A stretch of 64,000 bases of DNA from Archaeoglobus neptunius (GCF_016757965.1 NZ_JAEKIW010000003.1:62001-126000); one strand, 5' to 3'; numbered from the stretch's first letter, positions 33,597 to 42,252 are shown. The notes: generated by a model not told the origin, from the letters alone. Numbers and translations are program-made.

Positions 33597-35357
33597 CTAA
33601 ACGTACTTTGCATATATCTCCGGAAATAGCTCGGCCTTTCCCGGCAAGCTGATAGCAGCCCTGTACTCGTCCACAAAATCCGCATCTGTTGCTAGGTCGA
33701 AGTATGCAAACATTGCCGCTATTGTATCTGCCAGCTCTCTTTTTCTTCTTGATGTCAGAACCATGTACGCCCCAGCCAGAGAACCGTTGCCTATCTGGTG
33801 GACTCTGGCCCTCATCTCCGGGAACAAACCTATGGTTACCGCATTGTCGAAATCTATGTAGTAGCCGAAGGCACCAGCGATATAAAAGTCGTCAATATCC
33901 TTCATGCTTAACCCGGCCTTTTTCACAAGCACGGCAATTCCCGCACACACTGCAGCCTTAGATTTTATCAGCGTCTCTATATCTTTCTCTGTAAACGTTA
34001 TGGGCTTCCCGGTTGCAGATTCATCAGCCTCAGCAACCACGAACTCCGCCCCATCTTCCGTTAGAATGACTCTCGGGTGATCTCTCTTCAACGTTCCCTG
34101 TACATCCACAATGCCATTCTTGAAGAGTTCCGCCAGTAGATCGATCAAACCGCTCCCACAGATGCTCCTGGGTTTTGTATTCCCTACGACGGAGTAAACC
34201 ACCTCATCTCCCTCAATTTTGACGTGGTCTATTGCCCCTTCAACAGCCCTGCTACCATGTTTTATCTCGTAGCCCTCAAAAGCCGGACCACTTGCAACGC
34301 TTGTGGCCATGGCCCAGCCTTCACTTCCTATGACTATCTCTCCATTCGTTCCGAGATCAACCATCAGGGATATTGTCGCAGAGTCTACGATTTTCGATGC
34401 TATAATGTCTCCGACGATATCGCCACCGATGAATCTCCCAACGGAGGGAAGAGCATAGAAGCCTGCCTTATCATTGACTCTCAACCCCAGTTCGATGCCC
34501 CGATACTCGTATCCCTTCCTGTTCAGCTTCACGTCGGATGAGGAGAACAGATACTCAACATCCTTGCCAATAAGAAAGTGCGTCATTAGTGTATTACCGG
34601 CCGCAACAACATCGTATATCCTATCTGGAGATGCATAGCCCTCGAGCAGATTCTCAACCAACCGGTTTATGGAGTCCACAACAGCTTTCTGCAAAATCAT
34701 GATCCCATCACGTCTGCTTCTGGCAAATTCAACCCTGCTCAGTACCTCTTCACCGTAGATTATCTGTCCGTTGTAGTCGGATGCTATGTTCAAAATTCTT
34801 CCGTCTGTTAAATCAACCAGGGCAGCAACGATTGTGGTTGTACCCACATCTATGGCCAGACCGTACACCTCTGCTTTCCCCGGAAGAACGTCTATTACGT
34901 TACCATTTCTGATCACCAGAGTCAGCTCACCTTCCTCAACCTCAGGAGTTATGCTGAGTCTGTAACCTTTTTCGCTAAGAATTTCCGGCAGAAATGCATC
35001 GGTATAATGCTCAACCCTTACAGCGGGATTAAAATCTCTCTCCTCAACAAAAAACTCTTTAAGGATCTGCTGCTTTTCAAGCCTCGATTCTGGAGGGATA
35101 AACACCTCAACATCACCAACAACAGCAGTCTGACAGGCCAAATAATATCCTTCATCCTTTATAAATTTCTCATGTGCCTCCTCGCTTATAACCTGAACTT
35201 CCCCCTTTCTGACCGCAACCCTGCACTTCCCGCAACTTCCCTTTCCGCCGCATAAACTTCTTATTCCCTCACCAACATCCTGTGCTGCAGAGAGGATCGT
35301 TCTACCCTTTTCCACCTCAACTCTTTTGCCGGAAGGGAGAAACGTGATCAAAGGCAT
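33597..35357 (-). CDS. RACo-like corrinoid-protein activator ([2Fe-2S] plus DUF4445 ASKHA ATPase)
   Basis: A 586-residue protein. Residues 1-90 are a plant-type [2Fe-2S] ferredoxin (LCGGKGSCGKCRVAV, later ACQTAVVGDVEVFIPP). A linker follows, and from about 165 an actin-like ATPase with GLAIDVGTTTIVAALVDL, LMVDLGTNGEIVIG, ASGPAFEGYEI and FYIAGAFGYYID. This is the architecture of RACo, which uses ATP to reduce inactive Co(II) corrinoid proteins in acetyl-CoA and methyltransfer pathways. It suggests a corrinoid methyltransferase elsewhere in the genome. Divergent from the HDAC-like gene, sharing one TATA-like box. Confidence 0.85.
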   Translation of the reverse strand: MPLITFLPSGKRVEVEKGRTILSAAQDVGEGIRSLCGGKGSCGKCRVAVRKGEVQVISEEAHEKFIKDEGYYLACQTAVVGDVEVFIPPESRLEKQQILKEFFVEERDFNPAVRVEHYTDAFLPEILSEKGYRLSITPEVEEGELTLVIRNGNVIDVLPGKAEVYGLAIDVGTTTIVAALVDLTDGRILNIASDYNGQIIYGEEVLSRVEFARSRRDGIMILQKAVVDSINRLVENLLEGYASPDRIYDVVAAGNTLMTHFLIGKDVEYLFSSSDVKLNRKGYEYRGIELGLRVNDKAGFYALPSVGRFIGGDIVGDIIASKIVDSATISLMVDLGTNGEIVIGSEGWAMATSVASGPAFEGYEIKHGSRAVEGAIDHVKIEGDEVVYSVVGNTKPRSICGSGLIDLLAELFKNGIVDVQGTLKRDHPRVILTEDGAEFVVAEADESATGKPITFTEKDIETLIKSKAAVCAGIAVLVKKAGLSMKDIDDFYIAGAFGYYIDFDNAVTIGLFPEMRARVHQIGNGSLAGAYMVLTSRRKRELADTIAAMFAYFDLATDADFVDEYRAAISLPGKAELFPEIYAKYV

Positions 35358-35377
35358 GGAATTTTCTAATCAAAAAA

Positions 35378-35387
35378 GATATTTAGC
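35378..35387. promoter_or_regulatory. Shared TATA-like box between two divergent genes
   Basis: AGATATTTAG (CTAAATATCT on the other strand) is centred about 25 nt from the minus-strand ATG at 35357 and 24 nt from the plus-strand ATG at 35406. One near-palindromic box could serve both directions. Confidence 0.45.
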
Positions 35388-35405
35388 CCTTTCCTTACAT
35401 TGGTT

Positions 35406-36176
35406 ATGGAAATTGCAATTGTTTATTCAAGAAACATAATCACAGAATTAATCCCTGCCTCAGGCAGATTCGAGGTTCTTCTCGAATTTCCGGTTAAATT
35501 TGAGATGCCGGGGGAGGTTGAAGTTGAGCCCCTTCTCCTTAAATTTCACGATCCTGGATACGTTACCGAAATGAAGAATCATCCGTTTTATCATGCGGCT
35601 GTTGAAAACGTGAGGTGCATCGCTAAGGGTGTTGAGATCCTGAAAAGCTACAGTACAGTGGTCGTGCCGGTAACCGCTGCCGGACATTTGGCCGAGAGGG
35701 ACAGAATGCGGGGATACTGTCTTTTCAACGGTCTCGCAATAGCCGCAAGCCTTATGAGCGAGCAAACCGAAAAAGTCGCCATCATCGAGACTGATGCTCA
35801 TCACGGTGTGGCTGCAATTGTTTCTTCTGAGAAGGTCGAAGTTTTCTGCCTGGGCGGGAGGAAGTGCAGGATATCCGACGACCTGAGATGTGTTCTGGGC
35901 AGACAGGTTGGGAAGAGATACGTGGAGAGTTTTGAAAAAATGGTTGAGAGAGTTAAGAGATACGAACCCCGCGGAATCATCTGGTATCTCGGTGCGGACA
36001 TAGACAGCAGGGAGTACTCCGAAATGGAACTCGATGTAGAGGATGTCAAAGCTATTATGGCTAGGATGGCTGAAGTTGCAAAAGGTAAGAAGCTGCTCAT
36101 CCTCCTGTCTTCAGGATCGAAACCCGAGGTGATTAGGGACTTTGTAGCGGGTATAGTGAACGTCTTTAAAAAATAA
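35406..36176 (+). CDS. Histone-deacetylase-like protein with degenerate active site
   Basis: A 256-residue protein resembling arginase/HDAC-fold deacetylases: RGYCLFNGLAIAASLM, VAIIETDAHHGVAA and WYLGADIDSREYSEMELDVE fit the core. Key differences: the tandem active-site histidines before the FN segment are replaced (GHLAERDRMRGYC), the metal motif DxH is kept as DAH, and the protein is about 50-100 residues shorter than usual. It may bind metal but catalysis is doubtful. The ATG at 35406 is preferred to the TTG at 35400. Confidence 0.7.
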   Translation: MEIAIVYSRNIITELIPASGRFEVLLEFPVKFEMPGEVEVEPLLLKFHDPGYVTEMKNHPFYHAAVENVRCIAKGVEILKSYSTVVVPVTAAGHLAERDRMRGYCLFNGLAIAASLMSEQTEKVAIIETDAHHGVAAIVSSEKVEVFCLGGRKCRISDDLRCVLGRQVGKRYVESFEKMVERVKRYEPRGIIWYLGADIDSREYSEMELDVEDVKAIMARMAEVAKGKKLLILLSSGSKPEVIRDFVAGIVNVFKK

Positions 36177-36282
36177 TTTATTTGCATGCTTTGGTCACGG
36201 CCTCATGAAAATCGCCCTCCGGAACAGAATAAAACTACAGACGCCAATCCAGTAGTCAAAGGATCTGAAGCAGAAGAAAATG

Positions 36283-36356
36283 TGCCCGGACCCGGATTTG
36301 AACCGGGGACTATGCGGTCTTCAGCCGCACGCTCTCCCTGGCTGAGCTACCCGGGC
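36283..36356 (-). tRNA. tRNA-Phe(GAA)
   Basis: Acceptor GCCCGGG/TCCGGGC (one G-U pair), D arm TAGCTCAGCCAGGGAGAGC, anticodon stem TGCGG/CCGCA with loop CTGAAGA (anticodon GAA), T arm CCCGG-TTCAAAT-CCGGG, discriminator A. CCA not encoded; no intron. No att copy of this tRNA was seen in the window. Confidence 0.95.
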
Positions 36357-36378
36357 TCAGCTAAACATCGATCGAAGG

Positions 36379-36388
36379 TATTTTAATA
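36379..36388 (-). promoter_or_regulatory. TATA box of tRNA-Phe
   Basis: TATTTTAATA (plus strand) is centred about 27 nt upstream of the tRNA 5' end at 36356. Confidence 0.55.
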
Positions 36389-36433
36389 TTTTTGGTCGAC
36401 TCTTGGGTAAAATAATTTAAGTCAGACCGTTCC

Positions 36434-36637
36434 ATGAAAACCATGGAAAAACTCTCTCATCTGCTGGAGCACTGGCTCGAACACAGTCGTGAGCACACGA
36501 TGAAATACGAGGAGTGGGCGGATAAAATTGCTGACGAAGCACCTGAAGTTTCTGAACTGCTTAAAAGTGCTGCAGAAAAATTCAGAGAAGGTGAGGCAAT
36601 ACTGGAGAATGCGCTGAGGAAGGTGAGACATGTTTGA
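36434..36637 (+). CDS. Hypothetical helical protein, 67 aa
   Basis: An all-helical small protein rich in His and Glu: KLSHLLEHWLEHSREHTMKY and EWADKIADEAPEVSELLKSA. The His-rich first helix recalls small metal-associated helical domains, but I do not recognise it with certainty. A second ATG at 36443 is possible. It overlaps the following gene by 8 nt. Confidence 0.6.
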   Translation: MKTMEKLSHLLEHWLEHSREHTMKYEEWADKIADEAPEVSELLKSAAEKFREGEAILENALRKVRHV

Positions 36638-36998
36638 GGTGAAGGTTGAGTCTGAGGATGGAGTTTGCAAAATAAAACTCTTCCCTTCAGACCCCGAACT
36701 GGAAATTGGAGGATACGGAAGAGATGACATACTCGTCTTTAAAGGAGCCCCGGTCAGCATATCGGCTCTCGAGAAAATGCTGGAGAGGGAATTCGGAAAT
36801 ACCATTATAACGCTGAAGGGAGGGTCAGTTGAGGTTGAAGTCCAGAGGACTGACTGTATGCTCTTGATAGAGGAAGTAGCGGATGCAATTAGAGAAATGA
36901 TGGAAAATGCTGCCAGAGATCTTGATGAAATAGAAGATGCCATAAAGAGATCTCTTGAAAAATTTGTCAGAAGGTCGGTAGGGCGAAACGGAGATTAG
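36630..36998 (+). CDS. Hypothetical protein, 122 aa, coupled to the 67-aa gene
   Basis: The N-terminal two thirds look like beta strands (VKVESEDGVCKIKLFPSDPE, DDILVFKGAPVSI), and the C-terminal third is a charged helix (VADAIREMMENAARDLDEIE). Two cysteines. No family recognised. It overlaps the 67-aa gene upstream and the convergent membrane-protein gene downstream. Confidence 0.55.
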   Translation: MFEVKVESEDGVCKIKLFPSDPELEIGGYGRDDILVFKGAPVSISALEKMLEREFGNTIITLKGGSVEVEVQRTDCMLLIEEVADAIREMMENAARDLDEIEDAIKRSLEKFVRRSVGRNGD

Positions 36999-37183
36999 CC
37001 CTTGACCATCCTTGCCAGAATGACGAGTCCTGCTAACACTAGCGAGATTACAATTGAAACGGTCAGGCTAAAGCCGGAGTAGTGGAGAACGAGGAGAACT
37101 ACTGCAAACGTCATTACTCCACTGCCCACCACGGAGAGCAGATTGAGACTTTTAAAAAGTTCATTTCTCGTTCTTTCATTCAT
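36995..37183 (-). CDS. Small membrane protein, 62 aa
   Basis: From the ATG at 37183: a charged N terminus MNERTRNELFKSLNLLSVVG, then two hydrophobic helices (GVMTFAVVLLVLHYSG and VSIVISLVLAGLVILA) ending in RMVKG. The longer open frame to 37348 runs antisense into the MqnD gene and is rejected. No family recognised. Confidence 0.6.
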   Translation of the reverse strand: MNERTRNELFKSLNLLSVVGSGVMTFAVVLLVLHYSGFSLTVSIVISLVLAGLVILARMVKG

Positions 37184-37223
37184 AGATTTTGCCAGACGTT
37201 CTCGTATTTGTCTTTTACCACAG

Positions 37224-37233
37224 TATTTATTTA
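37224..37233 (+). promoter_or_regulatory. TATA box of mqnD
   Basis: TATTTATTTA is centred about 28 nt before the mqnD ATG at 37256. Confidence 0.55.
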
Positions 37234-37255
37234 ACCCGCATCTTTCCCTCAACAT

Positions 37256-38077
37256 ATGAAGGTTGCACACACACCCGATGCCGACGATGCCTTCATGTTC
37301 TACGCCATGACTCACGGAAAGGTTGAAACATGGCTGGAAATCGAACACGTGATTGAGGACATCGAAACCCTCAACAGAAAAGCTCTTAAAGGTGAATATG
37401 AGGTTACCGCACTCTCAGCTCACGCTTACGCTCTTCTTGACGAAAAATACAGAATTCTGTCTGCTGGGGCTAGCGTGGGAGATGGATACGGGCCAATTGT
37501 TGTTGCAAAGAAGGAGATGAAGCTTGAAGGTAAGAGAATAGCTGTACCGGGAAGCTACACCACTGCCAGCTTGCTGCTGAAGCTTGCAGTAGACAATTTT
37601 GAGGTCGTTGAGATGACCTTTGACGCAGTAATTGATGCCGTGCTTAGTGGCGAGTGTGATGCGGGACTGCTGATCCATGAGGGTCAGATCACCTACAGAG
37701 ACTACAACCTGGTCTGCCTGCTTGATCTCTGGGACTGGTGGAAGAGTGAGACTGGAGGTCTGCCGTTACCTCTTGGCCTCAACGCAATCAGAAGAGATCT
37801 GCCTGATGACATGCAGAGGGAGTTTCTGAGGGTATTGAGGGCAAGCATAAATTACGCCCTTGAAAACGTTGATGAGGCCATAGATTATGCTATGAAGTTC
37901 TCGAGGGGCCTGGACAGAGAGAGGGTGAGGAAATTCGCACTGATGTACGTTAACGAATACACCTACAAAATGCCGGAAAGTGTTGTTAAAGCTCTTGAAC
38001 TGCTTTACAATATGTCTGAGGAGAAAGGGATCCTCAAAAAACCAAAACTAGACATTTTAGAACAGGAAATGGCTTGA
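37256..38077 (+). CDS. mqnD: MqnD-family protein (1,4-dihydroxy-6-naphthoate synthase)
   Basis: A 273-residue periplasmic-binding-protein-fold enzyme of the futalosine route to menaquinone. The opening HTPDADDAFMFYAM and the pieces LSAHAYALL, IAVPGSYTTASLLLKL, DAGLLIHEGQITYRD and LPLPLGLNAIRRDL are family hallmarks. MqnD cleaves cyclic dehypoxanthine futalosine. Other mqn genes are not in the window. It overlaps the convergent LysE-type gene by 21 nt. Confidence 0.88.
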   Translation: MKVAHTPDADDAFMFYAMTHGKVETWLEIEHVIEDIETLNRKALKGEYEVTALSAHAYALLDEKYRILSAGASVGDGYGPIVVAKKEMKLEGKRIAVPGSYTTASLLLKLAVDNFEVVEMTFDAVIDAVLSGECDAGLLIHEGQITYRDYNLVCLLDLWDWWKSETGGLPLPLGLNAIRRDLPDDMQREFLRVLRASINYALENVDEAIDYAMKFSRGLDRERVRKFALMYVNEYTYKMPESVVKALELLYNMSEEKGILKKPKLDILEQEMA

Positions 38078-38680
38078 AGTTAAGGCGTAGTGTATAAAAT
38101 CAAGTCCGAACAGAGCAACGAGGATGGCTAGTGCAAAAAGCAGAGATCTGTATATTTTAAGACTGAAACTGCTCAGAGACGTCACGTGGGCAAGAAGAAT
38201 CAACCATGCGAAATCCAGCCATACGTGACTGACATACAGAACAACAATTCCGGCCATCCCCCACAAGGAAAGAGCTTCCCTTATAAGGCTTGCCCCTACA
38301 CTGGCCCACCAAGCTATGAAAAACGGATTGAGTGCGGTTAGGCCGATTCCCGTTAGAAAAGGTGATGACGCTTTGCCCCAATCATCAAGCGATTTAACCT
38401 TAATTGCGCTTTTTGCTGTGAGATAGCTGAAAAAGAGCAGCATTATTCCACCAAAAAAGCTGAGCATCGCTGCCACATCTTTTCTTGTTAAAACTGCGGC
38501 AACACCCAGTGCGATGAGCACAACCAGAGGTAGCTCAACCACCGCATGCCCCACACTTATCCAGAATCCGCCCCTCCATCTGTACTTCAAACCGCTTGCA
38601 GCCGTTGCTGCGGTAAGCGGACCGGGAGCCAGAGCACCCGACGTACTTATCAGGACAACCTTTAAAACAAAAGATAACAT
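38057..38680 (-). CDS. LysE-family amino acid exporter-like membrane protein
   Basis: A 207-residue protein with about six membrane helices. The N terminus VVLISTSGALAPGPLTAATA is the LysE/RhtB GxxPGP motif region, and GLTALNPFFIAWWASVG is the second conserved segment. It probably exports amino acids or related solutes; the substrate is unknown. Confidence 0.82.
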   Translation of the reverse strand: MLSFVLKVVLISTSGALAPGPLTAATAASGLKYRWRGGFWISVGHAVVELPLVVLIALGVAAVLTRKDVAAMLSFFGGIMLLFFSYLTAKSAIKVKSLDDWGKASSPFLTGIGLTALNPFFIAWWASVGASLIREALSLWGMAGIVVLYVSHVWLDFAWLILLAHVTSLSSFSLKIYRSLLFALAILVALFGLDFIHYALTSSHFLF

Positions 38681-38696
38681 TATAAAAAATTGATTA

Positions 38697-39584
38697 TTAT
38701 TCTTCTTTCCTCAAATCCAGGCCGTATTTCTCTGCGTTTTCATCGGCGAATTTTTGCAGAACCTCAATCATTTCTCTGCCTCTTTCATGAGTAAAAAGGT
38801 GTCTGAATCTCCTCTGAAGCTTGAGATACTCTTCAACTGGCTTCCTGTCCTTTATCTTTTTCACTGAGGTGAGCTTTCCGTATTCGTACTCAACCAGTGG
38901 ATAAAGGCCGGTTTCAACAGCAAGTCTTGCAACCTTGATGGACAGGCTACCATCAATTCCCCAGCCGGTAACACAGGGCGAATGGATCTGGATGTACTTT
39001 GCACCTTCAAACTTTACAGCTTTCTTAACTTTTCTTCTGATGTCGGAAATGTACCCAACTGAAGATGACGCTACATAAGGAATGCCGTGTGCAACAGCAA
39101 TGGATATCATGTCTTTCTTTCTACCAACCTTGCCCGGTAGAACTCTGCCCGCCGGAGTTGTGGTTGTTGACTCGCCGGGAGGTGTTAAGCCACTCTGCTG
39201 ATGTCCGGTGTTCTGGTACGCCTCATTGTCAAGACAAATGTAAAGAATGTCGTGATTTCTGTCGAAAGCGCCGCTGAGAGTTCCAATACCAATGTCTGCG
39301 GTAGCACCGTCTCCCGCAAAGACCACCACGTACCCCTCATCCTTCCTTTTCATCGCTCTTAAAGCAGCCTCAACACCCGCTGCCACGGCTGCTGCATTCT
39401 CAAAGAGAGAATGAATGTACGGTACGTTCCAGGCATTCTTTCCGTACTGCGAGCTTATGATTTCCAGACATCCTGTAGAGTTGACAGCAAAAACCTTTCC
39501 CTCGAGAACATTCAGAACAGTTTTGACCGCTATGGGCAAACCGCATCCAGGACAGGCTCCATGTCCGCTGCCGAAAAACTTCAC
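38697..39584 (-). CDS. porB: Pyruvate:ferredoxin oxidoreductase, beta subunit
   Basis: A 295-residue TPP-binding subunit: GHGACPGCGLPIAVK (cluster cysteines), VVFAGDGATADIGIGTLSGA and LDNEAYQNTGHQQSGLTPPG (TPP motif and pyruvate-type loop), with the third Cys region in NSTGCLEI and a fourth in HSPCVTGWG. The GTG start at 39584 follows GAGGAGGTGAT and overlaps porA by 4 nt. With porA, porC and porD it forms the four-subunit enzyme making acetyl-CoA, CO2 and reduced ferredoxin. Confidence 0.92.
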   Translation of the reverse strand: MKFFGSGHGACPGCGLPIAVKTVLNVLEGKVFAVNSTGCLEIISSQYGKNAWNVPYIHSLFENAAAVAAGVEAALRAMKRKDEGYVVVFAGDGATADIGIGTLSGAFDRNHDILYICLDNEAYQNTGHQQSGLTPPGESTTTTPAGRVLPGKVGRKKDMISIAVAHGIPYVASSSVGYISDIRRKVKKAVKFEGAKYIQIHSPCVTGWGIDGSLSIKVARLAVETGLYPLVEYEYGKLTSVKKIKDRKPVEEYLKLQRRFRHLFTHERGREMIEVLQKFADENAEKYGLDLRKEE

Positions 39585-40756
39585 GGTATCACCTCCTCAA
39601 ACTCGTGATATCCCTTGAATGCAAACCCTGGTTCCTCTCTGCCTTCAGCGACATCTCTTATCAGTTTCTCAAGGAAGTCCTTTGGCATATCTCTTCCACC
39701 CAGCCCTACAGCGTATGAGTAAATTTCCGCCGAGCTGTGCCCGTAAATTGCAGACTTCAGGTCGATGGAGACCGGCCCTTCATACCCGAAGCTAACCGAT
39801 CTGTCCAGAACTATCACCTTTTCTGCATCCTTCAAAGCATCTCTGAGTTCTTCAACCGGGAAGGGGCGGAAAGTTCTTATCTTGATCAGACCAACGCTCT
39901 GACCCTCTCTCCTCAACTCCTCAACAACTTTCCTGAGCAGTCCCACAACAGATCCCATAGCTACGACGAATATCCTGGAATCCGGGAAGTCAACAGCGAT
40001 ATGCCCTCCCCAGTCTCTACCCGTAAGCTCCCCCCATTCCCTATACACTTCAGACATTACTTCTTTTGCCCTCTCCATTGCCTGCTGCATCGCAACTCTG
40101 AGTTCCATGTAAATGTGCGGTGGTGCGTAGCAGCCGAATGCGAGAGGTTTTTTGGTGGTCATGTAGGCTGCCGGCTCGTAAGGTGGGAGAAAACTGTCCA
40201 CAGTCTCCTGATCAAGCAGGTCTATTGGCTCATACGCATGCGTGAGCTTGTATCCGTCCATACAAACCATAAAGGGCAGCAGCACTCTTCTGTCCTCAGC
40301 AACCTTGTATGCCTGCGGAACCATATCATGGGCCTCCTGATTGTTCTCAACGTAAACCTGCATTATACCTGCATCCCTCATTGCCATACTGTCCTGATGA
40401 TCGTTCCATATGCTCAGAGGGGCCGAGAGAGCTCTGTTGGTATTCACAAGAACTATTGGTAGTCTCATACCAGCAGCATTGAAAAGCACCTCACTCATCA
40501 GTATCAATCCCTGACTGCAGGTTGCCGAAAAAACTCTAGCTCCCGCCGCTGAAGCCCCAACGAGCGTACTTGCAGCTCCAAATTCAGATTCCGCTGTGAT
40601 ATACTCCGCATCACCGAGCTCGCCGTTAGCGTACATTGCGGCAAGATTTTCCACGATTTCTGTCTGAGGGGTTATCGGATAAGCGCAAATCACGTTTGGT
40701 TTGCAGAGTTTAACCGAGTAGGCTACTGAGTAAAAGCCTCTAACAACTTTCCTCAT
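39581..40756 (-). CDS. porA: Pyruvate:ferredoxin oxidoreductase, alpha subunit
   Basis: A 391-residue subunit: VICAYPITPQTEIVENLAAM, EYITAESEFGAASTLVGASA, FSATCSQGLILMSEVLFNAA and the C-terminal VIVLDRSVSFGYEGPVSIDL. These match archaeal PorA rather than the fused gamma-alpha enzyme at 12-13.6 kb. GAGGTGGTAG precedes the ATG at 40756. Confidence 0.92.
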   Translation of the reverse strand: MRKVVRGFYSVAYSVKLCKPNVICAYPITPQTEIVENLAAMYANGELGDAEYITAESEFGAASTLVGASAAGARVFSATCSQGLILMSEVLFNAAGMRLPIVLVNTNRALSAPLSIWNDHQDSMAMRDAGIMQVYVENNQEAHDMVPQAYKVAEDRRVLLPFMVCMDGYKLTHAYEPIDLLDQETVDSFLPPYEPAAYMTTKKPLAFGCYAPPHIYMELRVAMQQAMERAKEVMSEVYREWGELTGRDWGGHIAVDFPDSRIFVVAMGSVVGLLRKVVEELRREGQSVGLIKIRTFRPFPVEELRDALKDAEKVIVLDRSVSFGYEGPVSIDLKSAIYGHSSAEIYSYAVGLGGRDMPKDFLEKLIRDVAEGREEPGFAFKGYHEFEEVIP

Positions 40757-40765
40757 TCTACCACC

Positions 40766-41059
40766 TCAGCATACCTCAAATTTGAATATATCCTTCAGCT
40801 CCATCTTTATCGCCTCAAATGGGCAGACTGACGAGCAAATTCCGCATCCCTTGCAGTAGTCATAATTTACAACCGCATACTTTTCATCGTTGAACTCTTT
40901 GACCTCTATACACGAATCGGGGCAGTACTGCTCGCAGGTCTTGCACCCGGTGCATTTTTCCCTGTCAATGACGGGATAATGGGTGCCCCAATCCCCGGTT
41001 TTCATTTTTTCAGATTGTATCGGTTCAGAAATTGCTCCAAGATTGATTTTGAGCTTCAT
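40766..41059 (-). CDS. porD: Pyruvate:ferredoxin oxidoreductase, delta (ferredoxin) subunit
   Basis: A 97-residue two-cluster ferredoxin: CTGCKTCEQYCPDSCIEV and YCKGCGICSSVCPFEAIKME bind two [4Fe-4S] clusters that carry electrons from TPP to external ferredoxin. The ATG at 41059 follows GGAGGTGT; the GTG 6 nt earlier is less likely. It overlaps porC by 4 nt. Confidence 0.92.
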   Translation of the reverse strand: MKLKINLGAISEPIQSEKMKTGDWGTHYPVIDREKCTGCKTCEQYCPDSCIEVKEFNDEKYAVVNYDYCKGCGICSSVCPFEAIKMELKDIFKFEVC

Positions 41060-41640
41060 CTGCACACCTCCATCATATACCTGTAGGCATCTTCAACAAG
41101 TCTGGCATTTTTCTCCGCCAGTTCCCCCCTGAACCACTCATTAACAACCTCGATGAGAGTCTCCAGAGATACAACTCTTGTGGCCCCTCCAAAAGCTCCC
41201 ACCATTGTGGTGTTTGTGATCGGCCTTCCAAGAACCTCCATTGCCATTTTTGTGGCGTTAATCGTGACCGCCTTTATCCCAAGCTCATCAGCTTTCAGCT
41301 CGGCTTTGAGATCCTCACTGCCCTTGGGATAATTTGCGATCAGCATTCCGTCTTTCTTCAGTCCGGCCACAACGTTAACAGTCTCCATAACGGTTGGATC
41401 TAGAACAACAACGTAATCCGGATTGTAAACCTCATCTCTCGCAACAATTGGCTCATCAGAAATCCTGAGGAATGAAACTACCGGAGTTCCCCTCTTCTCT
41501 GCACCAAACATCGGGAATGATAGGGTATAATAGCCCTCCTTAAACCCAGCAACCGCAAGAAGGTCGGCTGCCGTTACAGCACCCTGTCCTCCTCTTCCGT
41601 GAAATCTCACCTCAATCAGAATTTTAACCACCCCTTTCAA
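41056..41640 (-). CDS. porC: Pyruvate:ferredoxin oxidoreductase, gamma subunit
   Basis: A subunit of up to 194 residues with VRFHGRGGQGAVTAADLLAV at its start and MFGAEKRGTPVVSFLRIS, NPDYVVVLDPTVM and NTTMVGAFGGATRVVSLE. The start is uncertain: the TTG at 41640 has no ribosome-binding site, while GGGGTGG at 41627-41633 points to a non-ATG start (ATT or CTG) around 41616-41619, just before the conserved IEVRFHGRGG. First gene of the por operon. Confidence 0.9.
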   Translation of the reverse strand: MKGVVKILIEVRFHGRGGQGAVTAADLLAVAGFKEGYYTLSFPMFGAEKRGTPVVSFLRISDEPIVARDEVYNPDYVVVLDPTVMETVNVVAGLKKDGMLIANYPKGSEDLKAELKADELGIKAVTINATKMAMEVLGRPITNTTMVGAFGGATRVVSLETLIEVVNEWFRGELAEKNARLVEDAYRYMMEVCR

Positions 41641-41679
41641 TGCAAGAAAATGGGAAATAAAAAAATTTTGTTTTCGCTC

Positions 41680-42207
41680 TTATCGGGAATAGACTCCGTA
41701 AATTTCGCCATACTGCAATACGTGATTTTCTATTGCTTTTAAAAGCTCTTCTCGACTGAAATCTCCATCGAGAGTGGTGTCAATTGCGAAGACCCTGAAA
41801 TAGTATCTGTGAACTCCGGAAGGTGGGCAGGGGCCGCTGTATCCAATTTTGCCGAAATCATTTTTACCCTGAACCATCCTGACAGGCCCGATCACTTCTT
41901 TTGATTTCGGAATGTTTTCCGGAATTTCATTAACAACCTGTACGTTCCAGGCAATCCAGTGCGTGAAAACTCTTCCGGGAGCATCCGGGTCTTCGCAAAT
42001 TATGACGAGGCTTTTTACATTCTTGCCAAGTCCATCAATGTACAGGGGTGGAGAAACATCCTCTCCATCGCATGTGTACTTTTTGGGAATCCTATCCCCA
42101 TTGCCGAAGACCGATCTCACGGTCAGGGTTTTCTGATAATGCTTTTCCTGAGTGCATCCAGCCAAAGTTAGGGCAACAAGAATTACGAGGACCAGCACTC
42201 TCCTCAT
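41680..42207 (-). CDS. YbhB/PEBP-family lipoprotein
   Basis: A 175-residue protein with a lipoprotein signal (RRVLVLVILVALTLAGC, lipid-attachment Cys at residue 18) and a phosphatidylethanolamine-binding-protein fold: KYTCDGEDVSPPLYIDG, CEDPDAPGRVFTHWIAWNV and GYSGPCPPSGVHRYYFRVFA. These ligand-site motifs are intact. It would sit on the outer face of the membrane; its ligand is unknown. Confidence 0.88.
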   Translation of the reverse strand: MRRVLVLVILVALTLAGCTQEKHYQKTLTVRSVFGNGDRIPKKYTCDGEDVSPPLYIDGLGKNVKSLVIICEDPDAPGRVFTHWIAWNVQVVNEIPENIPKSKEVIGPVRMVQGKNDFGKIGYSGPCPPSGVHRYYFRVFAIDTTLDGDFSREELLKAIENHVLQYGEIYGVYSR

Positions 42208-42252
42208 ATCGAAAAATATCCCGGACTCTATAAGTAAATTGGGTTGAGCATC

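Noticed and set aside
36186-36386. A 66-aa plus-strand ORF across tRNA-Phe
   Set aside because: It is the antisense reading of the tRNA (the familiar GPGFEPGT peptide) with no start signal of its own.
37184-37348. N-terminal extension of the 62-aa membrane protein
   Set aside because: It would be antisense to mqnD and cross its TATA box; the ATG at 37183 makes a normal small membrane protein.
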